Origin: Norana najaformis | Taxonomy: Eukaryota; Annelida; Clitellata; Crassiclitellata; Hormogastridae | Assembly (NCBI GenBank): GCA_964023275.1 | Contig: OZ029927.1 | Location: 6,582,062-6,646,061 of the forward strand | Length of the DNA: 64,000 bases | Reading direction: 5' to 3' | Shown here: positions 29,701-39,601 of the stretch, piece by piece | Numbering within the stretch: the first letter of the stretch is position 1 | Layout: every line of letters begins with the position of its first letter | Notes under the pieces: model-generated | The model's database searches: none | Told to the model about the DNA's origin: nothing | Seen by the model: the letters and a program-made list of their open reading frames with translations, nothing else | Position numbers and translations under genes: made by a program

Positions 29701-32700
29701 AGAGGACCTGCCCTCACCTATTTGACATACCCAAAGCTGCTTCTCAGGGTTGGCTTAAGGACCTGCGCCTTTTCTTCTTGGTTTTTTCAGTGCTCACATC
29801 ATCATGAAATGATGTGAAAATAGAAAATCATTATTTCTTCTATGACACAGAAATTATTATTTGAATGATAAGACAAATTTGAGTAACGGTGGTGTATGAC
29901 AACGCAATTGCACAGTGTTCTTTAATGTCTTCATGACACCAAAGGGACTTCTGACTTAAGCACTGACAACATTAATGATGCTTTTCTGAGTTGTTTGGTG
30001 GTGCAAATAAATGTAAAAAGCTCTGACGAGTTTCATTTTCTTTTTTAGACGCCTTTGATGTTCCATCCCTTACAAGTAATAAGAACTACTTCAAGTAAGT
30101 TTATTTCTCATGTTGCCCGGTCCAGTTGGGTTCAAAAGGTCAGGTTTTCTGATTCTGATAGAGAATGCACATTGACTCAGCCATACTCATTAATATCTGG
30201 ATACCAGTGAGTCAGTCCAAAAGGAACAATAGTGTTAAGCTAGCAGTGTTCCCATGCTGGTAGTGTCAGTGATCAGAGGCGTGACTTGAAGCCTGGTAAA
30301 GCTTCATGTCACGGTGCAGAAATGTGCAAACGTGATGCATCTGCTGCACTAAAGACGTAAGGCAATGTTATGCACACAATGATTTCATGAAATGGCGTTT
30401 CAGAGATATTTTTAAATGACATGAAGAAGGGGTATATCTGTATAGTAATAGGGGTATATCTGTATAGTAATAGTCCATGGGTGAGGAATTCAAGAGTGAT
30501 GATCTGCGTATCAGAATTTTAAAGCAGTTTGACATTTCTATGAGCAGAGCCTTTTCAACATTTACTGCAAGACTTGATGTTGCTGTAGGGCACTCTTTGA
30601 AAAAATGCTGGAAGTCGGAAGCCATGAAATGTGCTTCTGACTCTGAGCATCAGAAGATGCCAGTTTATTTCATCATAGCAATCATCATCATCATCATCAC
30701 TCTGATCATGTGTGTCATCATTAGATTTCTTTAAGGTATTTTTGCCCCAGGGAAAGCTGAATTCTCTTTCTTAACCATTATGTGCACCAGATGGAATTAT
30801 AAGAATTCTGTCTGTTGCACATAATGGTAGAAAAGAAAATTATGCAGTTATGCAAAGCACGTATTACTTGTGTAAAATCAGTAAATCTGAATCTGAGGCA
30901 TGGTTGAATGTTCGCCAGAGACGAAGGCCAGAGTAAAATGGCGGGTCTTGACAAGTGATTTAAATGATGAAAGCAAGTTGGCATTTCAGGCCTTTTTCTA
31001 ATACTTGGTGCCCCGCAGCTGAAAGCACATGATCCTACATTTGTCCTGAACCTAGACTCTACAAATCAGCTGTATGATGAGGTCAGCTTAGTTAAAGGTG
31101 ACTTTTGCCTCCTCTGTGAACTTCGACGTGGTTGTGCCTTGAAGTCAGATTTCTTTAAAATTCCTTTTTTTCTAGACTTTACAAGTCTAGCCTGCAGTTT
31201 TAAACTGTCCTTTGTCTTCTTTTTTAGGATATATTCACCCCAGGGAAAGCTGAATTCTCTTTCTTACCATTACGTGCACCAGACAAGCGATGGAGACCGA
31301 ATCTCTTTCATATCTGTTGATGCATGTCCTAATCCCGGACCTAAGAGACCTTTCAACTTCTTCGGTCTTGTCTCTGAGGTAATAATTGCTCCTGCATTCT
31401 CATCAGCCTTTGTTTGAGCTTTATGTGAGGGTTCATTTTCTGCAAGATTGACAATTTCTTTTTGCTCGACCATTCACCATGTCCACTGCTGGACTATTCA
31501 TCATATAAAGTTAGTTCCTGAGTCAGTTTTGAACTTTGGCTCAAAGGTCCTGCAGCTGGAGAAGGATGGAGGATGATTGTTGAGAAGCAATACTTGATCA
31601 CTTAGTGAATTTGCAGAGCTATTGAGATGTATTAAGTGATTTGATACATGAATACAAATGATTTATTGCTTTACTTTACCGTGAGCATTGTTTACCTGTG
31701 CATTGTTCTGTGGTTATTCTGCTTGTGTTCTGTGATCGCATTAAATTGGAGCGGATGATGCCATTGAGCTGGACACGTAGGATGCAGTTGAGTGATTTTA
31801 TGTTTAAGTCATTTAATCTGTTCTGATTTGTTGTCATTTAGTCTGAATTTGATCACCTGAAGGAATTCGTCACAGAAGCAGCCAACTCCAATTTGACCAT
31901 TTTCTTTGGTCACTATCCGACATCAACCATTGGCAGCCCACACCCTGGCATTCGTCAGCTGCTAGGGTCAGTTGCCATCAAGATCCGTTAGACCGTGTCT
32001 GATGAGTTCTCTTGCATTTCGTTCTGTAGTTGATGGCAAATCTAATCTCACTAGACTACCCCACACAGAGCATTTGTGCACCAGTTCACTGAATGTCTGT
32101 GCTGTATAAGGCCCCCCATCATAATCCGCTGTTGATGACATTAATCCACTGGAAAATTCCAGTTAAAATCCAGCAGGTCAAAGAGGCCAGACCAGTAATG
32201 TAATGTTTGGTAACTAGGCATTTATGTAGGACCTTCTGATATGTGTATGCATGTATGTATGTATGTATGTATTAGAATATTTTTATAGCACGTTTTCACA
32301 ACCTCACGAATTTTGGCATAATGCATTTGTCTTTCATGACTGTTTCAAATGTATTCTGTTTGACCAGTCTTAAGATGCGTGAGTTTAGGTCGGCTGAAAA
32401 TGTTTTCTTGAGCTGTTTCTGGTGGAACAGTACATACATTCCGTGGAAAAGAAACATTTTCAGCTTATCTTAAGATTCACCTGTTTTGATCTATTAGAAA
32501 GCGATGTCTCAGCATCTCTGTGAGATTTTTTTTAAGACGCTGTGTGTGAATGTTCAGATGCTTCATTTGGTGCAGACATATTTTCAGTGGAAGGTTGTTC
32601 CTGGAGGACAGTTAAGTGCACAAGAAATAGAATTGCGCTGACATCATCGTACATCTAAACCATCTACGGTTGGTCACATTGAATGCGGTGTCAGTTGTCA

Positions 32701-35700
32701 ACACTGGATGGGAATTTGTCGCTTTTGTGAGACACTTAAAAGGAGCTATATAAGTGTTGGGACAACTAACTAATTAACATGTTGGTTTTCCTGTAGACAT
32801 GGATCGGTCTACCTTTGTGGACATCTGCACTCGATGGCTGGGCTAGTTCCGAACATGTACGCTGTGCAACGGACAGGATATCTTGAGCTGGAATTGGCTG
32901 ACTGGAAAGACGGGAGATTGTTAGTGGCTCTCCAACTGCAGATGATTTTTCTTCTATTTTTTCTGTTTTTTTTTCTATTTCTGTTATACTATTTCATCAC
33001 ACCTGCATGTTTGGATATAGCACATAAAGAATCCCCTCATATCCCACAAGTGAGACATGAGGAGGTGCTCATTTCCTTTTCTTTAAGCCCTTGAGCTGGG
33101 AATGGGACGAATCCCAAGGTCCTGGACAAAGGGCCAGTTCATCGCAGGACTTGCCACTTCCCAGCTTATGCTGGTCCCAAATTGACAGAGACATGGTGTG
33201 CACAAACAACTTGCCCAGGTTGTCACACAGAGTCAAACCCACAACCACATGATAATTACCGGTAGACCTCCGTGCCACACGTAGACTGCTGTGCTGTACA
33301 TTTCACGGGAAATATATCAGAAATGCTTTTGAACGTTTGAGAGAAATTCCTTTCGCATTTGCATTAGCGATAATCTAGTGGGGTTAGAAAATATAATAGA
33401 AACGATTTTGTAATTTCATTATGTGAAGTTAGGGATGGTGAGGAATCAGAGACATAACCAGAGCTGGGCTAAGCAGGGGAAAAGCACTGCACCTGACATT
33501 GACTTAAAATAAAGCACTAGATTTCATAAATGACCAAAAGGTATGGGGATCAGTTATTAATTAACTTGTAAAGAGTTGCTGTGTTGCAGTTATCGGCTGT
33601 TGGCCGTAGACCATGGTCTCATCTCCTTAGTAGATCTGGATTTCCGTCAGTGGCCAGTGATTCTTGTGACGAATCCTAAGAACGCCCAGTTTCATATTCC
33701 AGATCATGAACCGACTGACAGCATAGAAAAATCTTCGCATGTCAGGTGAGCATCTATTCGGCCAAGCATAAACAACTGCAATCCACCACTGGGGATTATA
33801 ATGGTGGCAGTCTGGTGCTGTGGATACAGACAGCACTGGCAAACACAGTGAAGCTAAGGATGGTTAGAGCTTGGATGAGTGATTATCGATGGAACAACTG
33901 ATTATCTGTGCTAACTCAGCCCACCATACCTTCGGCATCAGGAAGTGAGTATCAAGATAAGGTGGAAATTAAACACGGTTTATTCTGCTGGATTGATGTA
34001 GCTTCAACAGTGGGACAGCAGTTGTGAGGAGATCTAAGCTACGGTTATCTGAGAACTTCTACAGTTCCACTATAATTATGGTCAGGGTACCAGTTGATGG
34101 TTGCTGCCGTCCAGTCAGTGTGTGCTTGTCAAGTTCCAGGGCGAGTCCGGTCGAAGCCACGAGGGAAATCCTAGAAGACATGGAAACACCCCTACAGAGG
34201 AAATGAGTCCAGGAAGAGATGAGTAAGTATGTACTAAACAAAGTTTTACCTTTCTCTTTGTCTGCTTTTTTACCCTACCGTCACACAGCTTCAAGGTTAC
34301 CTGCGTCCAATTACATTGGATTTATTTAGCACCTTTAAGGACCGGTCAGAGGAGACGAGATGAGATGAGGCAGTCTGTACTCTGGTGTCTTGTCTTGTGT
34401 TCTATAGGATTCTGATATTTTCCAAGGGAGAGGTCAAGACGGTTGTTGTGGAGATTGATGGAGTGAATGCTGGAGAAGTGGAGCATGTTCATGGACCTCT
34501 GTTTGTGGTCCTCTGGCAACCATCTCGTTACGCCAAAGGCCTGCATACGATCAAGGTTTTCGTCAAGGTCAGTGGTTGTATTTATACATACATACAGGTA
34601 TGCATGTATGTTTATATGTACTTGTATGTATATATGCATGTGTGTGTATGTATGTCTATGTATGTATCTAGCTATTTATATAACACATTTTAAGAACCTC
34701 ACAAAAGTGCTAAGGTTTGCGTATTTTACGTAGTGTAGTCAGCACAAGTTCTTTAGTGATAGTTCTTTCTACTGCATCATCAGTTCTTCATCAAAATTAT
34801 TTATTTATTTAAAGCACTTGTAATGCTCGCATTGTCAGTTCACCTGAATCTGAGGTGCGGAGTATGTTCGTTAAGGGCCAAGATAGCGAGTTTGCAAGTC
34901 AAGCCTTTTGTGGTAGATGATTCCAGATATGATGAGCACAGCAGCTAAAGGCATGTGATCATACAGTTGTCCTGAACCTAGGTTTTTACAAGAAACCAGT
35001 ATTAGAAGAATGCTAGAATCTAGGAGGGTGATGCGGAGTCAGCAGCATATTTAAGATAGGATGGAAGGCCGTTGTTCTGGGCCTTAAAGGTGAAGAATGC
35101 AATCTTAGACTTAATACGCCATTCAACAGGAAGCCAGTGAAGTTCAAGAAGGCGATATAATATATTTGAAGAAGAAGAACATGTAATAACCCTAGAAAGA
35201 GAGTTTTGAACCCTCTGGAGCTTTTTTACATTAAAAGAGGATATATCGTATAACACTGCATTTGCATAGTCTAATTGAGAACCAACAAGTGCACTTGCCA
35301 CTGTTTTATCCAAGTCATTAGCCAGAGAATGTCTGATGTCGTCGAAACAGGACCTGTAGTTTGCTTCTGTAACAGTCTTTGTCTGACATTATTTTTACCA
35401 GTTCCCATTTGCCTTCAGTGAATGTTTTTTAGTTTTTTGCCAGTTGAGGTAAATTATATACAGGTTCATTCGTGTTTTAGTACAGTTCTATGTTCCTTCT
35501 TTTTTAATTTGGTCACTGCTTGTATTAGTTCATTTTTGCACCAGTTATTTTGGACCCAGTTCATTTTATGTCCCCATTCATTGTTGAACTAATTCAGTTC
35601 TGTAGTGGTCTAAGTTTTTTAGTGGTTCATTTTTATGCAAGTAATTTTTTCTGGTACAGTTACTAGTTCATTTTTTGGTTTTTCTTCTAGTTCATTTTTG

Positions 35701-38700
35701 TAAACATCATTTTGTAAGCATCAGTTTATTATCTGTTTGCAATTGATGCTTTAGCATCTGTGCTTTGGACTGACTGATATCTCTCGCCTGTTCGATGAAT
35801 CCTTTTGTTAGAATCCTTTAAGTAAAATCCCAATTTTACTTAATTTGGAATTCTTCTTGTTTTAGGACTCGCTAGGATCAGAGGGTGAAATTGTTCAGCC
35901 TTTCTCAATCGACTCCACCCGTCCGACATTCGACCTCAAAAGTCGCTTCCTGCTTATGTCGGATCATGGAAAAATTGTATGAATTATGATTCTCTGTTAA
36001 CAACAAATTACAAATAGCTTCTCATAGTAATGTACCCGTACTGTAGTGTGTGCATTCAGAAGGCAGGGAGGGAGGCTTGGAGGGAGGCAGAGAGACAGAG
36101 AGAGCAAGAGAGAGGGAGTGAGGAGCAGTGGCATCATGTTAAATTGTTCTATATAACAAGGGTTGAGAAATAGAGTTATTGAGAGAAGGAGAGAGACAGA
36201 GGGAGGAAGGGAGAAAGAGCGATAGGGAAGCAGAGCTAAAGGCGAGCAAGGTGGACATTCTGCCAAACCAGCAGCAGATGCTATGCACAGGAGCGGCTAG
36301 TAGATGAGCTAAATAAATAAATGGTGAAAGAAGGATGTTTACTTGTGTTTTCATTGTAACATGCTAAAAATAACTTATGATTCAGTCATAGATGTGTTAT
36401 GTTTCAGTTTAAGGTTATTTTTGCTGTCGTTTATGCGTTTGCGGTTCTGCCTCTGCTGATTGTTAAACTCGTTCGAATTCGTCTTCAAGGTCAGTCTAAC
36501 CTGGGACAGGTAATTGCAGAGATAAGGTGGCTTATGGAAAGTAGTAACGTGACTTACAGCAGAGATAAGGTGACTTACAGAAAGAGCTACTGTGACTTAC
36601 AGCAGAGATAAGGTGACTTAGAGAAAGAGGTAATGTGACTTACAGCAGAAATAAGGTGGCTTAGAGAAAGAGGTAATGTAACTTACAGCAGAGATAAGGT
36701 GGCTTATAGAAAGAGGTAATGTGACTTACAGCAGAGATAAGGTGGCTTAGAGAAAGAGGTAATGTGACTTACAGCAGAAATAAGATTGGCTTACAGGAAG
36801 AGGTAATGTGACTTACAGCAGAGATAAGGTGGTTTACAGACTACGATAACATGGCTTACTGTATGTAAGACAAATAATTGTGCACATTTCCACTTTCCTG
36901 GACATGTTCAGTTTGTAACAACTTTGAGCTAATTCTTGATGTTTTTTGATTGATACCATTTGCAGTGTGTAGTAGCAGTTTCTCTTGTACTAATCTGTTG
37001 ACTTTTATAGCGCCGTTATTATTATTATTATTTATTATTATTATTAATTATTATTATAATTATTATAATTATTATTATTAATTAGAAACTTGTATAGCCC
37101 CTGTTTATAATGCTTAGGCATCCAATGATGGCACATCAAATTCAGGCCTTAGTCAGGACAATGCCCAGAAAATCAGTCTAGTGAAACAGTGATGCCGTTA
37201 GCATAATGCAAACAGCATCAATTGATGCCCACTTCAAGTGAAACTGTAACCAGGAATGATTGTCTATTTCCCATACTAAATTATATTGTTAAGTGGACTG
37301 TTCATTTAGTAAATGCCTATGATGAAAATGCAAATGATGTGGTTAAAAACTGAAGCTTTCTTTGTGTGCACATATGATTAGCTGCTTATTCGCAACCATC
37401 ATCAGAAATATGCGTCAGTTGTGGTGGTAGTACAGTTGGCCTGTATCCAGTTACTCTGGCTTCAAGCCAGCTCTGTGTAATGACCTTGAGCAACATTTGT
37501 CACCATGCAATTCAGTGTTTTGAGACGTTTGTTTAATCCAAAAGATGAGATGAAGAGGGTGTTGAAAAATTATGCTGTACAGGCATCTGGCTGATCTTCG
37601 CAGATGTCTAAATGTGCTTCAGAATTCAATACATTGACCTTTTGGATTTTTAAACTTGACTGGTTAAATTTGCAGCGATTTCTCACTCGCGAGTGACTGG
37701 CTGTCTGCTGAGGTTTCTCCTTTGCTGGGTGCGACGATTTTGCCTCATCTGCTCCGCTCCAAAAATCTACTATCCACTTCTAATCTACAATGCCTACCTG
37801 GTTTTCGGTCTGTTCTTAGTCTGTTTCATAGATATTGTTATTCATTAAGACCTCGTTTTAATAAAGTTATTTTTAATACAGCTGAACAGCCGTTTGTTAT
37901 GATTACCGATTGCAGTTCTTTGAATCAATCATCAAAGTCAGAGGCAAGCAAGAAATTAACTACTTTGTTGTCGGGCTGCTTCGGTGAAGAACAGATTTAA
38001 TTCCAAGTAAAACAAGGGAATATAGTTATTGGTATGTGCGCAAAGTCAGTAAATCTGAATCTGAGGCACAAAACAGATGAGAGCAAACAACTTATCCGAG
38101 GTTATTACAAGGAGTCCACTCGGCAGACTTTAACCCGCAATAGTTGGATTACACAGTTAGTGTGCTACCAAACATACCACAGCTAGAAAGATTTTCCATC
38201 TTATATGATTATTTGTGCTCACTGAAGGCACACATACTGCATGGAGCAGAGACCTGGGCTCCAAAAAAGGACATGGAGGCAAAGCTCATTGCCTTCAACA
38301 GTGGTGTCTGAGGAGAATCCTGTGCTTCCGTTGTTGGCTCATGTTGCCAGCACAGAGGCCACTGATGCATGACACACATCCAAATGATGATCCAAACATG
38401 GAATCTTTGGCTGTTTGGACACATTGAGTGTTGTGAAAGCGAACTGGACCATGATATCTCCCCCCAAGAGGTTATAAGAGACCAGCTGGACGCCCTTGTC
38501 ACACATGGTGCAGTCTGACCTGTGCTCACTGAATTTCAGACTGTGTGGCCTGGAGACGAGCCCAGAATAGAAACAGCTGGCAGTATGTCATATAAATGGC
38601 AATACTCCAGAGAGGGGAACACCACTGATGTGACATTAACATGAAAGTGCTTTCAGATGGCTACATACAGCATATGTTCAATTAAAGTGTTGTGCATTTG

Positions 38701-39601
38701 TACGTAGGTCCATGGTTTGTTGGTGAAATTCTCGAGGGACAGATGGGCGCCTGCTTCCTCTTTGGAATATTTGTCATGGGAACATATATTCCAGGAACTC
38801 TGACCTATCTCTATGGCACCCTACAGGTCAGCTTATTGTCAGAAACCATGTTATATTTGCTCAGCCAAGGTCTGCATGTTTCTTGTTTTACTTCTTTCAA
38901 GGTTTTGTTTTGTGGAGGTCAGGTCAGGTTATGTTATACTGGGTCAGGTCAGGTTATATCCAGGTACATTAGAAATATTTCCTCTGTTAGAGCTACAGTC
39001 TGATATTCACCAAGTCAGTGGATTGGTTGTTTGAAGAAGTGATTGACTGATTGATTTATGGTTATTTGGTTGCTTGTTTCATTAACTGACTGGCTGGTTG
39101 CTTGATTTTGATTGATTTGTTGATTTATTGATTAATCTGTTGATCGATCCATTGACTGGATTAATTGATTGCTTTCAGCCGATGATGTTTAACGTTTGAT
39201 TGACTGATTGATTGCAGGTGATCATCTTTAACATTCCTCTGATGCTGTACCTCGGTCGATGTCTCGATCTGTCACTGGCGGCCAACAAGGACCTGAAGCC
39301 GTCGTGTCCCTCGCGCTGGTTCTGGCCTCTTGCCTGGCTGCTTGACCACAGCTTCTTCATCATCATCATAACCGTCCAACTCTACCTTGTCACAACCGGG
39401 TTCTACCGTGCGTATGGTCTGATCGCGCTCGTCCTGTGTCCAGTGCGGACATGGGCCGTCCTGCTGGCCATCTGGCTACGAAAACAGGCTCTACTGAAAG
39501 GAAGTGGTGACATGTCCTCTTCGTCTGCTACGGAACTCGTAGAACAGAACCAGCAGCAGAGGGCATCTGTAACTCGGCCACTTGTTAATAATACGCTGTG
39601 A
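26462..39601 (+). CDS. TMEM62: TMEM62 orthologue, 14 coding exons, 705 aa
   Basis: Exons: 26462-26740, 28441-28552, 28988-29125, 30049-30094, 31228-31378, 31842-31966, 32797-32919, 33590-33745, 34408-34567, 35866-35976, 36408-36489, 37676-37807, 38708-38826, 39218-39601. All junctions are GT-AG and phase-consistent (706 codons with the stop). A single N-terminal membrane segment (about residues 16-34) precedes a calcineurin-like phosphoesterase domain with D96-x-H98, G131-D132, G174-N-H176-D177, G265-H266 and G292-H-L-H295. A beta-rich region follows, then several C-terminal membrane helices (about 468-690). This is the architecture of TMEM62, whose substrate is unknown. The metal-binding residues look complete, so it may be an active metallophosphoesterase. 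The human protein is 643 aa. An in-frame TAA at 26411 supports the start; a second ATG lies two codons later. Confidence 0.95.
27360..28100 (-). mobile_element. Non-LTR reverse transcriptase fragment
   Basis: Minus-strand frames give INFTDFRKAFDSAQRESLW (motif A), then GIPTKIIDITRIFYDGSQCA and QGCVLSP (motif B). Stops and frame changes interrupt it. It lies antisense in TMEM62 intron 1. Confidence 0.75.
28441..28552 (+). CDS. TMEM62: TMEM62 coding exon 2 (94-131)
   Basis: The acceptor is CCTTTTAG|ATTTCT and the donor GACTG|GTTGGT. It encodes ISDVHLSLF with the first metal ligands (D96, H98) and ends at LLTG, phase 1. Confidence 0.93.
28988..29125 (+). CDS. TMEM62: TMEM62 coding exon 3 (131-177)
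   Basis: The acceptor is GCAACAG|GTGACA and the donor CATG|GTTAGT. It encodes GDITDAK (second metal motif), FHDEWKRYDQIL, and WLDTRGNH (third motif). Phase runs from 1 to 1. Confidence 0.95.
29228..29495 (+). repeat. SINE family B copy with ACTT tail
   Basis: The head is CACGGTGGTGTACCGGTAAC, the body includes TCCTGCGATGCACTGGCCCC, and the copy ends in repeated ACTT (TTACTTACTTACTT). This is the most complete 3' end of the family in the window. It lies in TMEM62 intron 3. Confidence 0.7.
29530..29640 (+). repeat. tRNA-like SINE head
   Basis: AGTCTGGTGGTTAGCATGC and GGGTTCAAATC have A- and B-box character. A relative lies near 8765-8830. No cloverleaf forms, so this is not a tRNA gene. Confidence 0.5.
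30049..30094 (+). CDS. TMEM62: TMEM62 coding exon 4, 46 bp (177-192)
   Basis: The acceptor is TTTTTTAG|ACGCCT and the donor TTCAA|GTAAGT. It encodes DAFDVPSLTSNKNYF, the conserved continuation of the GNHD motif. Phase runs from 1 to 2. Confidence 0.92.
30730..30794 (+). pseudogene. Decayed partial duplicate of TMEM62 exon 5
   Basis: The block from TTAAGGTATTTTTGCCCCAG through GGAAAGCTGAATTCTCTTTC to GTGCACCAGATGG matches the acceptor and first half of exon 5. It has an added A that shifts the frame (CTTAACCATTA instead of CTTACCATTA) and an altered acceptor AG. It lies about 500 bp before the functional exon, in the same orientation. Confidence 0.8.
31228..31378 (+). CDS. TMEM62: TMEM62 coding exon 5 (192-242)
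   Basis: The acceptor is TTTTTAG|GATATA and the donor TCTGAG|GTAATA. It encodes LSYHYVHQTSDG, SFISVDACPNPGPKRPFNFF and GLVSE. A damaged copy of its first half lies upstream at about 30730-30794. Confidence 0.94.
31842..31966 (+). CDS. TMEM62: TMEM62 coding exon 6 (243-284)
   Basis: The acceptor is GTCATTTAG|TCTGAA and the donor CTAGG|GTCAGT. It encodes LTIFFGHYPTSTIGSPHPGI, which carries the conserved Gly-His (G265-H266) metal motif. It ends in phase 2. Confidence 0.93.
32797..32919 (+). CDS. TMEM62: TMEM62 coding exon 7 (284-325)
   Basis: The acceptor is TCCTGTAG|ACATGG and the donor AGATT|GTTAGT. It encodes VYLCGHLHSMAGLVP (the GHxH metal motif) and LELELADWKDGR. Phase runs from 2 to 2. 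Confidence 0.93.
33010..33290 (-). repeat. SINE family B copy
   Basis: Read on the minus strand, the head GTGGCACGGAGGTCTACCGG is followed by a B-box-like GGGTTTGACTC and the TCCTGCGATG body. It lies in TMEM62 intron 7. Confidence 0.7.
33590..33745 (+). CDS. TMEM62: TMEM62 coding exon 8 (325-377)
   Basis: The acceptor is GTTGCAG|TTATCG and the donor GTCAG|GTGAGC. It encodes LLAVDHGLISLVDLDF and WPVILVTNPKNA, conserved after the catalytic domain in TMEM62. Phase runs from 2 to 2. Confidence 0.92.
34408..34567 (+). CDS. TMEM62: TMEM62 coding exon 9 (377-430)
   Basis: The acceptor is TCTATAG|GATTCT and the donor GTCAAG|GTCAGT. It encodes VVVEIDGVNAGEVEHVHGP and LFVVLWQPSRY, a beta-sandwich-like segment. 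Phase runs from 2 to 0. A TATG microsatellite begins right after the donor. Confidence 0.92.
34790..35330 (-). mobile_element. CR1/L2-like retrotransposon 3' end
   Basis: The frame 35313-35020 includes ALVGSQLDYANAVLYDIS, KKLQRVQNSLSRVIT and LLELHWLPVEWRIKSKI, the C-terminal signature of CR1/L2-type reverse transcriptases. A 3' UTR follows to an ATTT-rich end near 34795. Part of the same 3' UTR (GTCCTGAACCTAG) recurs at about 30990-31065. Confidence 0.8.
35866..35976 (+). CDS. TMEM62: TMEM62 coding exon 10 (431-467)
   Basis: The acceptor is TTGTTTTAG|GACTCG and the donor AAAATT|GTATGA; 37 codons in phase 0. It encodes IVQPFSIDSTRPTFDLKSRF, which ends before the multi-pass region. Confidence 0.88.
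36408..36489 (+). CDS. TMEM62: TMEM62 coding exon 11, first C-terminal helix (468-495)
   Basis: The acceptor is GTTTCAG|TTTAAG and the donor TTCAAG|GTCAGT. It encodes VIFAVVYAFAVLPLLIV, a membrane helix, followed by KLVRIRLQ. It ends in phase 1. A 43-bp minisatellite begins a few bases into the next intron. Confidence 0.9.
36516..36850 (+). repeat. Minisatellite with a unit of about 43 bp
   Basis: About eight head-to-tail copies of a unit containing GATAAGGTGGCTTA and GTAATGTGACTTACAGCAGA lie in TMEM62 intron 11 just after its donor. Copies differ by a few bases. Confidence 0.85.
37015..37175 (-). repeat. CR1/L2-like 3' end with ATT tail
   Basis: An ATT-rich microsatellite adjoins ATTAGAAACTTGTATAG and GATGGCACATCAAATTCAGG, the retroelement 3'-end core described at 50763. 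It lies in TMEM62 intron 11. Confidence 0.55.
37676..37807 (+). CDS. TMEM62: TMEM62 coding exon 12 (495-539)
   Basis: The acceptor is TTTGCAG|CGATTT and the donor TTTTCG|GTCTGT. It encodes a basic, cysteine-rich loop and PKIYYPLLIYNAYLVF. The open frame continues past the donor, but the phase-1 splice joins it to GPWFVGE in exon 13, as in the family. Confidence 0.87.
38205..38575 (+). mobile_element. Non-LTR reverse transcriptase C-terminal fragment
   Basis: Broken plus-strand frames give LKAHILHGAETWAPKKDMEA and LWLFGHIE, the late segment (YGSETW-like, LFGH) of non-LTR polyproteins. Stops and frameshifts are present. It lies in TMEM62 intron 12. Confidence 0.7.
38708..38826 (+). CDS. TMEM62: TMEM62 coding exon 13 (539-578)
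   Basis: The acceptor is TACGTAG|GTCCAT and the donor CTACAG|GTCAGC. It encodes PWFVGEILEG and ACFLFGIFVMGTYIPG, the best conserved membrane block of the C-terminal region. Phase runs from 1 to 0. Confidence 0.93.
39218..39601 (+). CDS. TMEM62: TMEM62 terminal exon 14 (579-705)
   Basis: The acceptor is GATTGCAG|GTGATC and the frame closes with TGA. It encodes VIIFNIPLMLYLG, a helix around FFIIIITVQLYLV, and a last helix after CPVRTW. A polar cytosolic-type tail rich in Ser and Gln follows. The long tail explains part of the extra length over human TMEM62. Confidence 0.93.
   Translation: MIIFNIPLMLYLGRCLDLSLAANKDLKPSCPSRWFWPLAWLLDHSFFIIIITVQLYLVTTGFYRAYGLIALVLCPVRTWAVLLAIWLRKQALLKGSGDMSSSSATELVEQNQQQRASVTRPLVNNTL

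Noticed and set aside
36516..36850. Repeat array considered as CRISPR-like
   Set aside because: Units are contiguous without unique spacers and lie in a eukaryotic intron.
37722..38000. 92-codon plus-strand frame overlapping TMEM62 exon 12
   Set aside because: A different frame from the conserved exon and without similarity; a shadow of the real exon.
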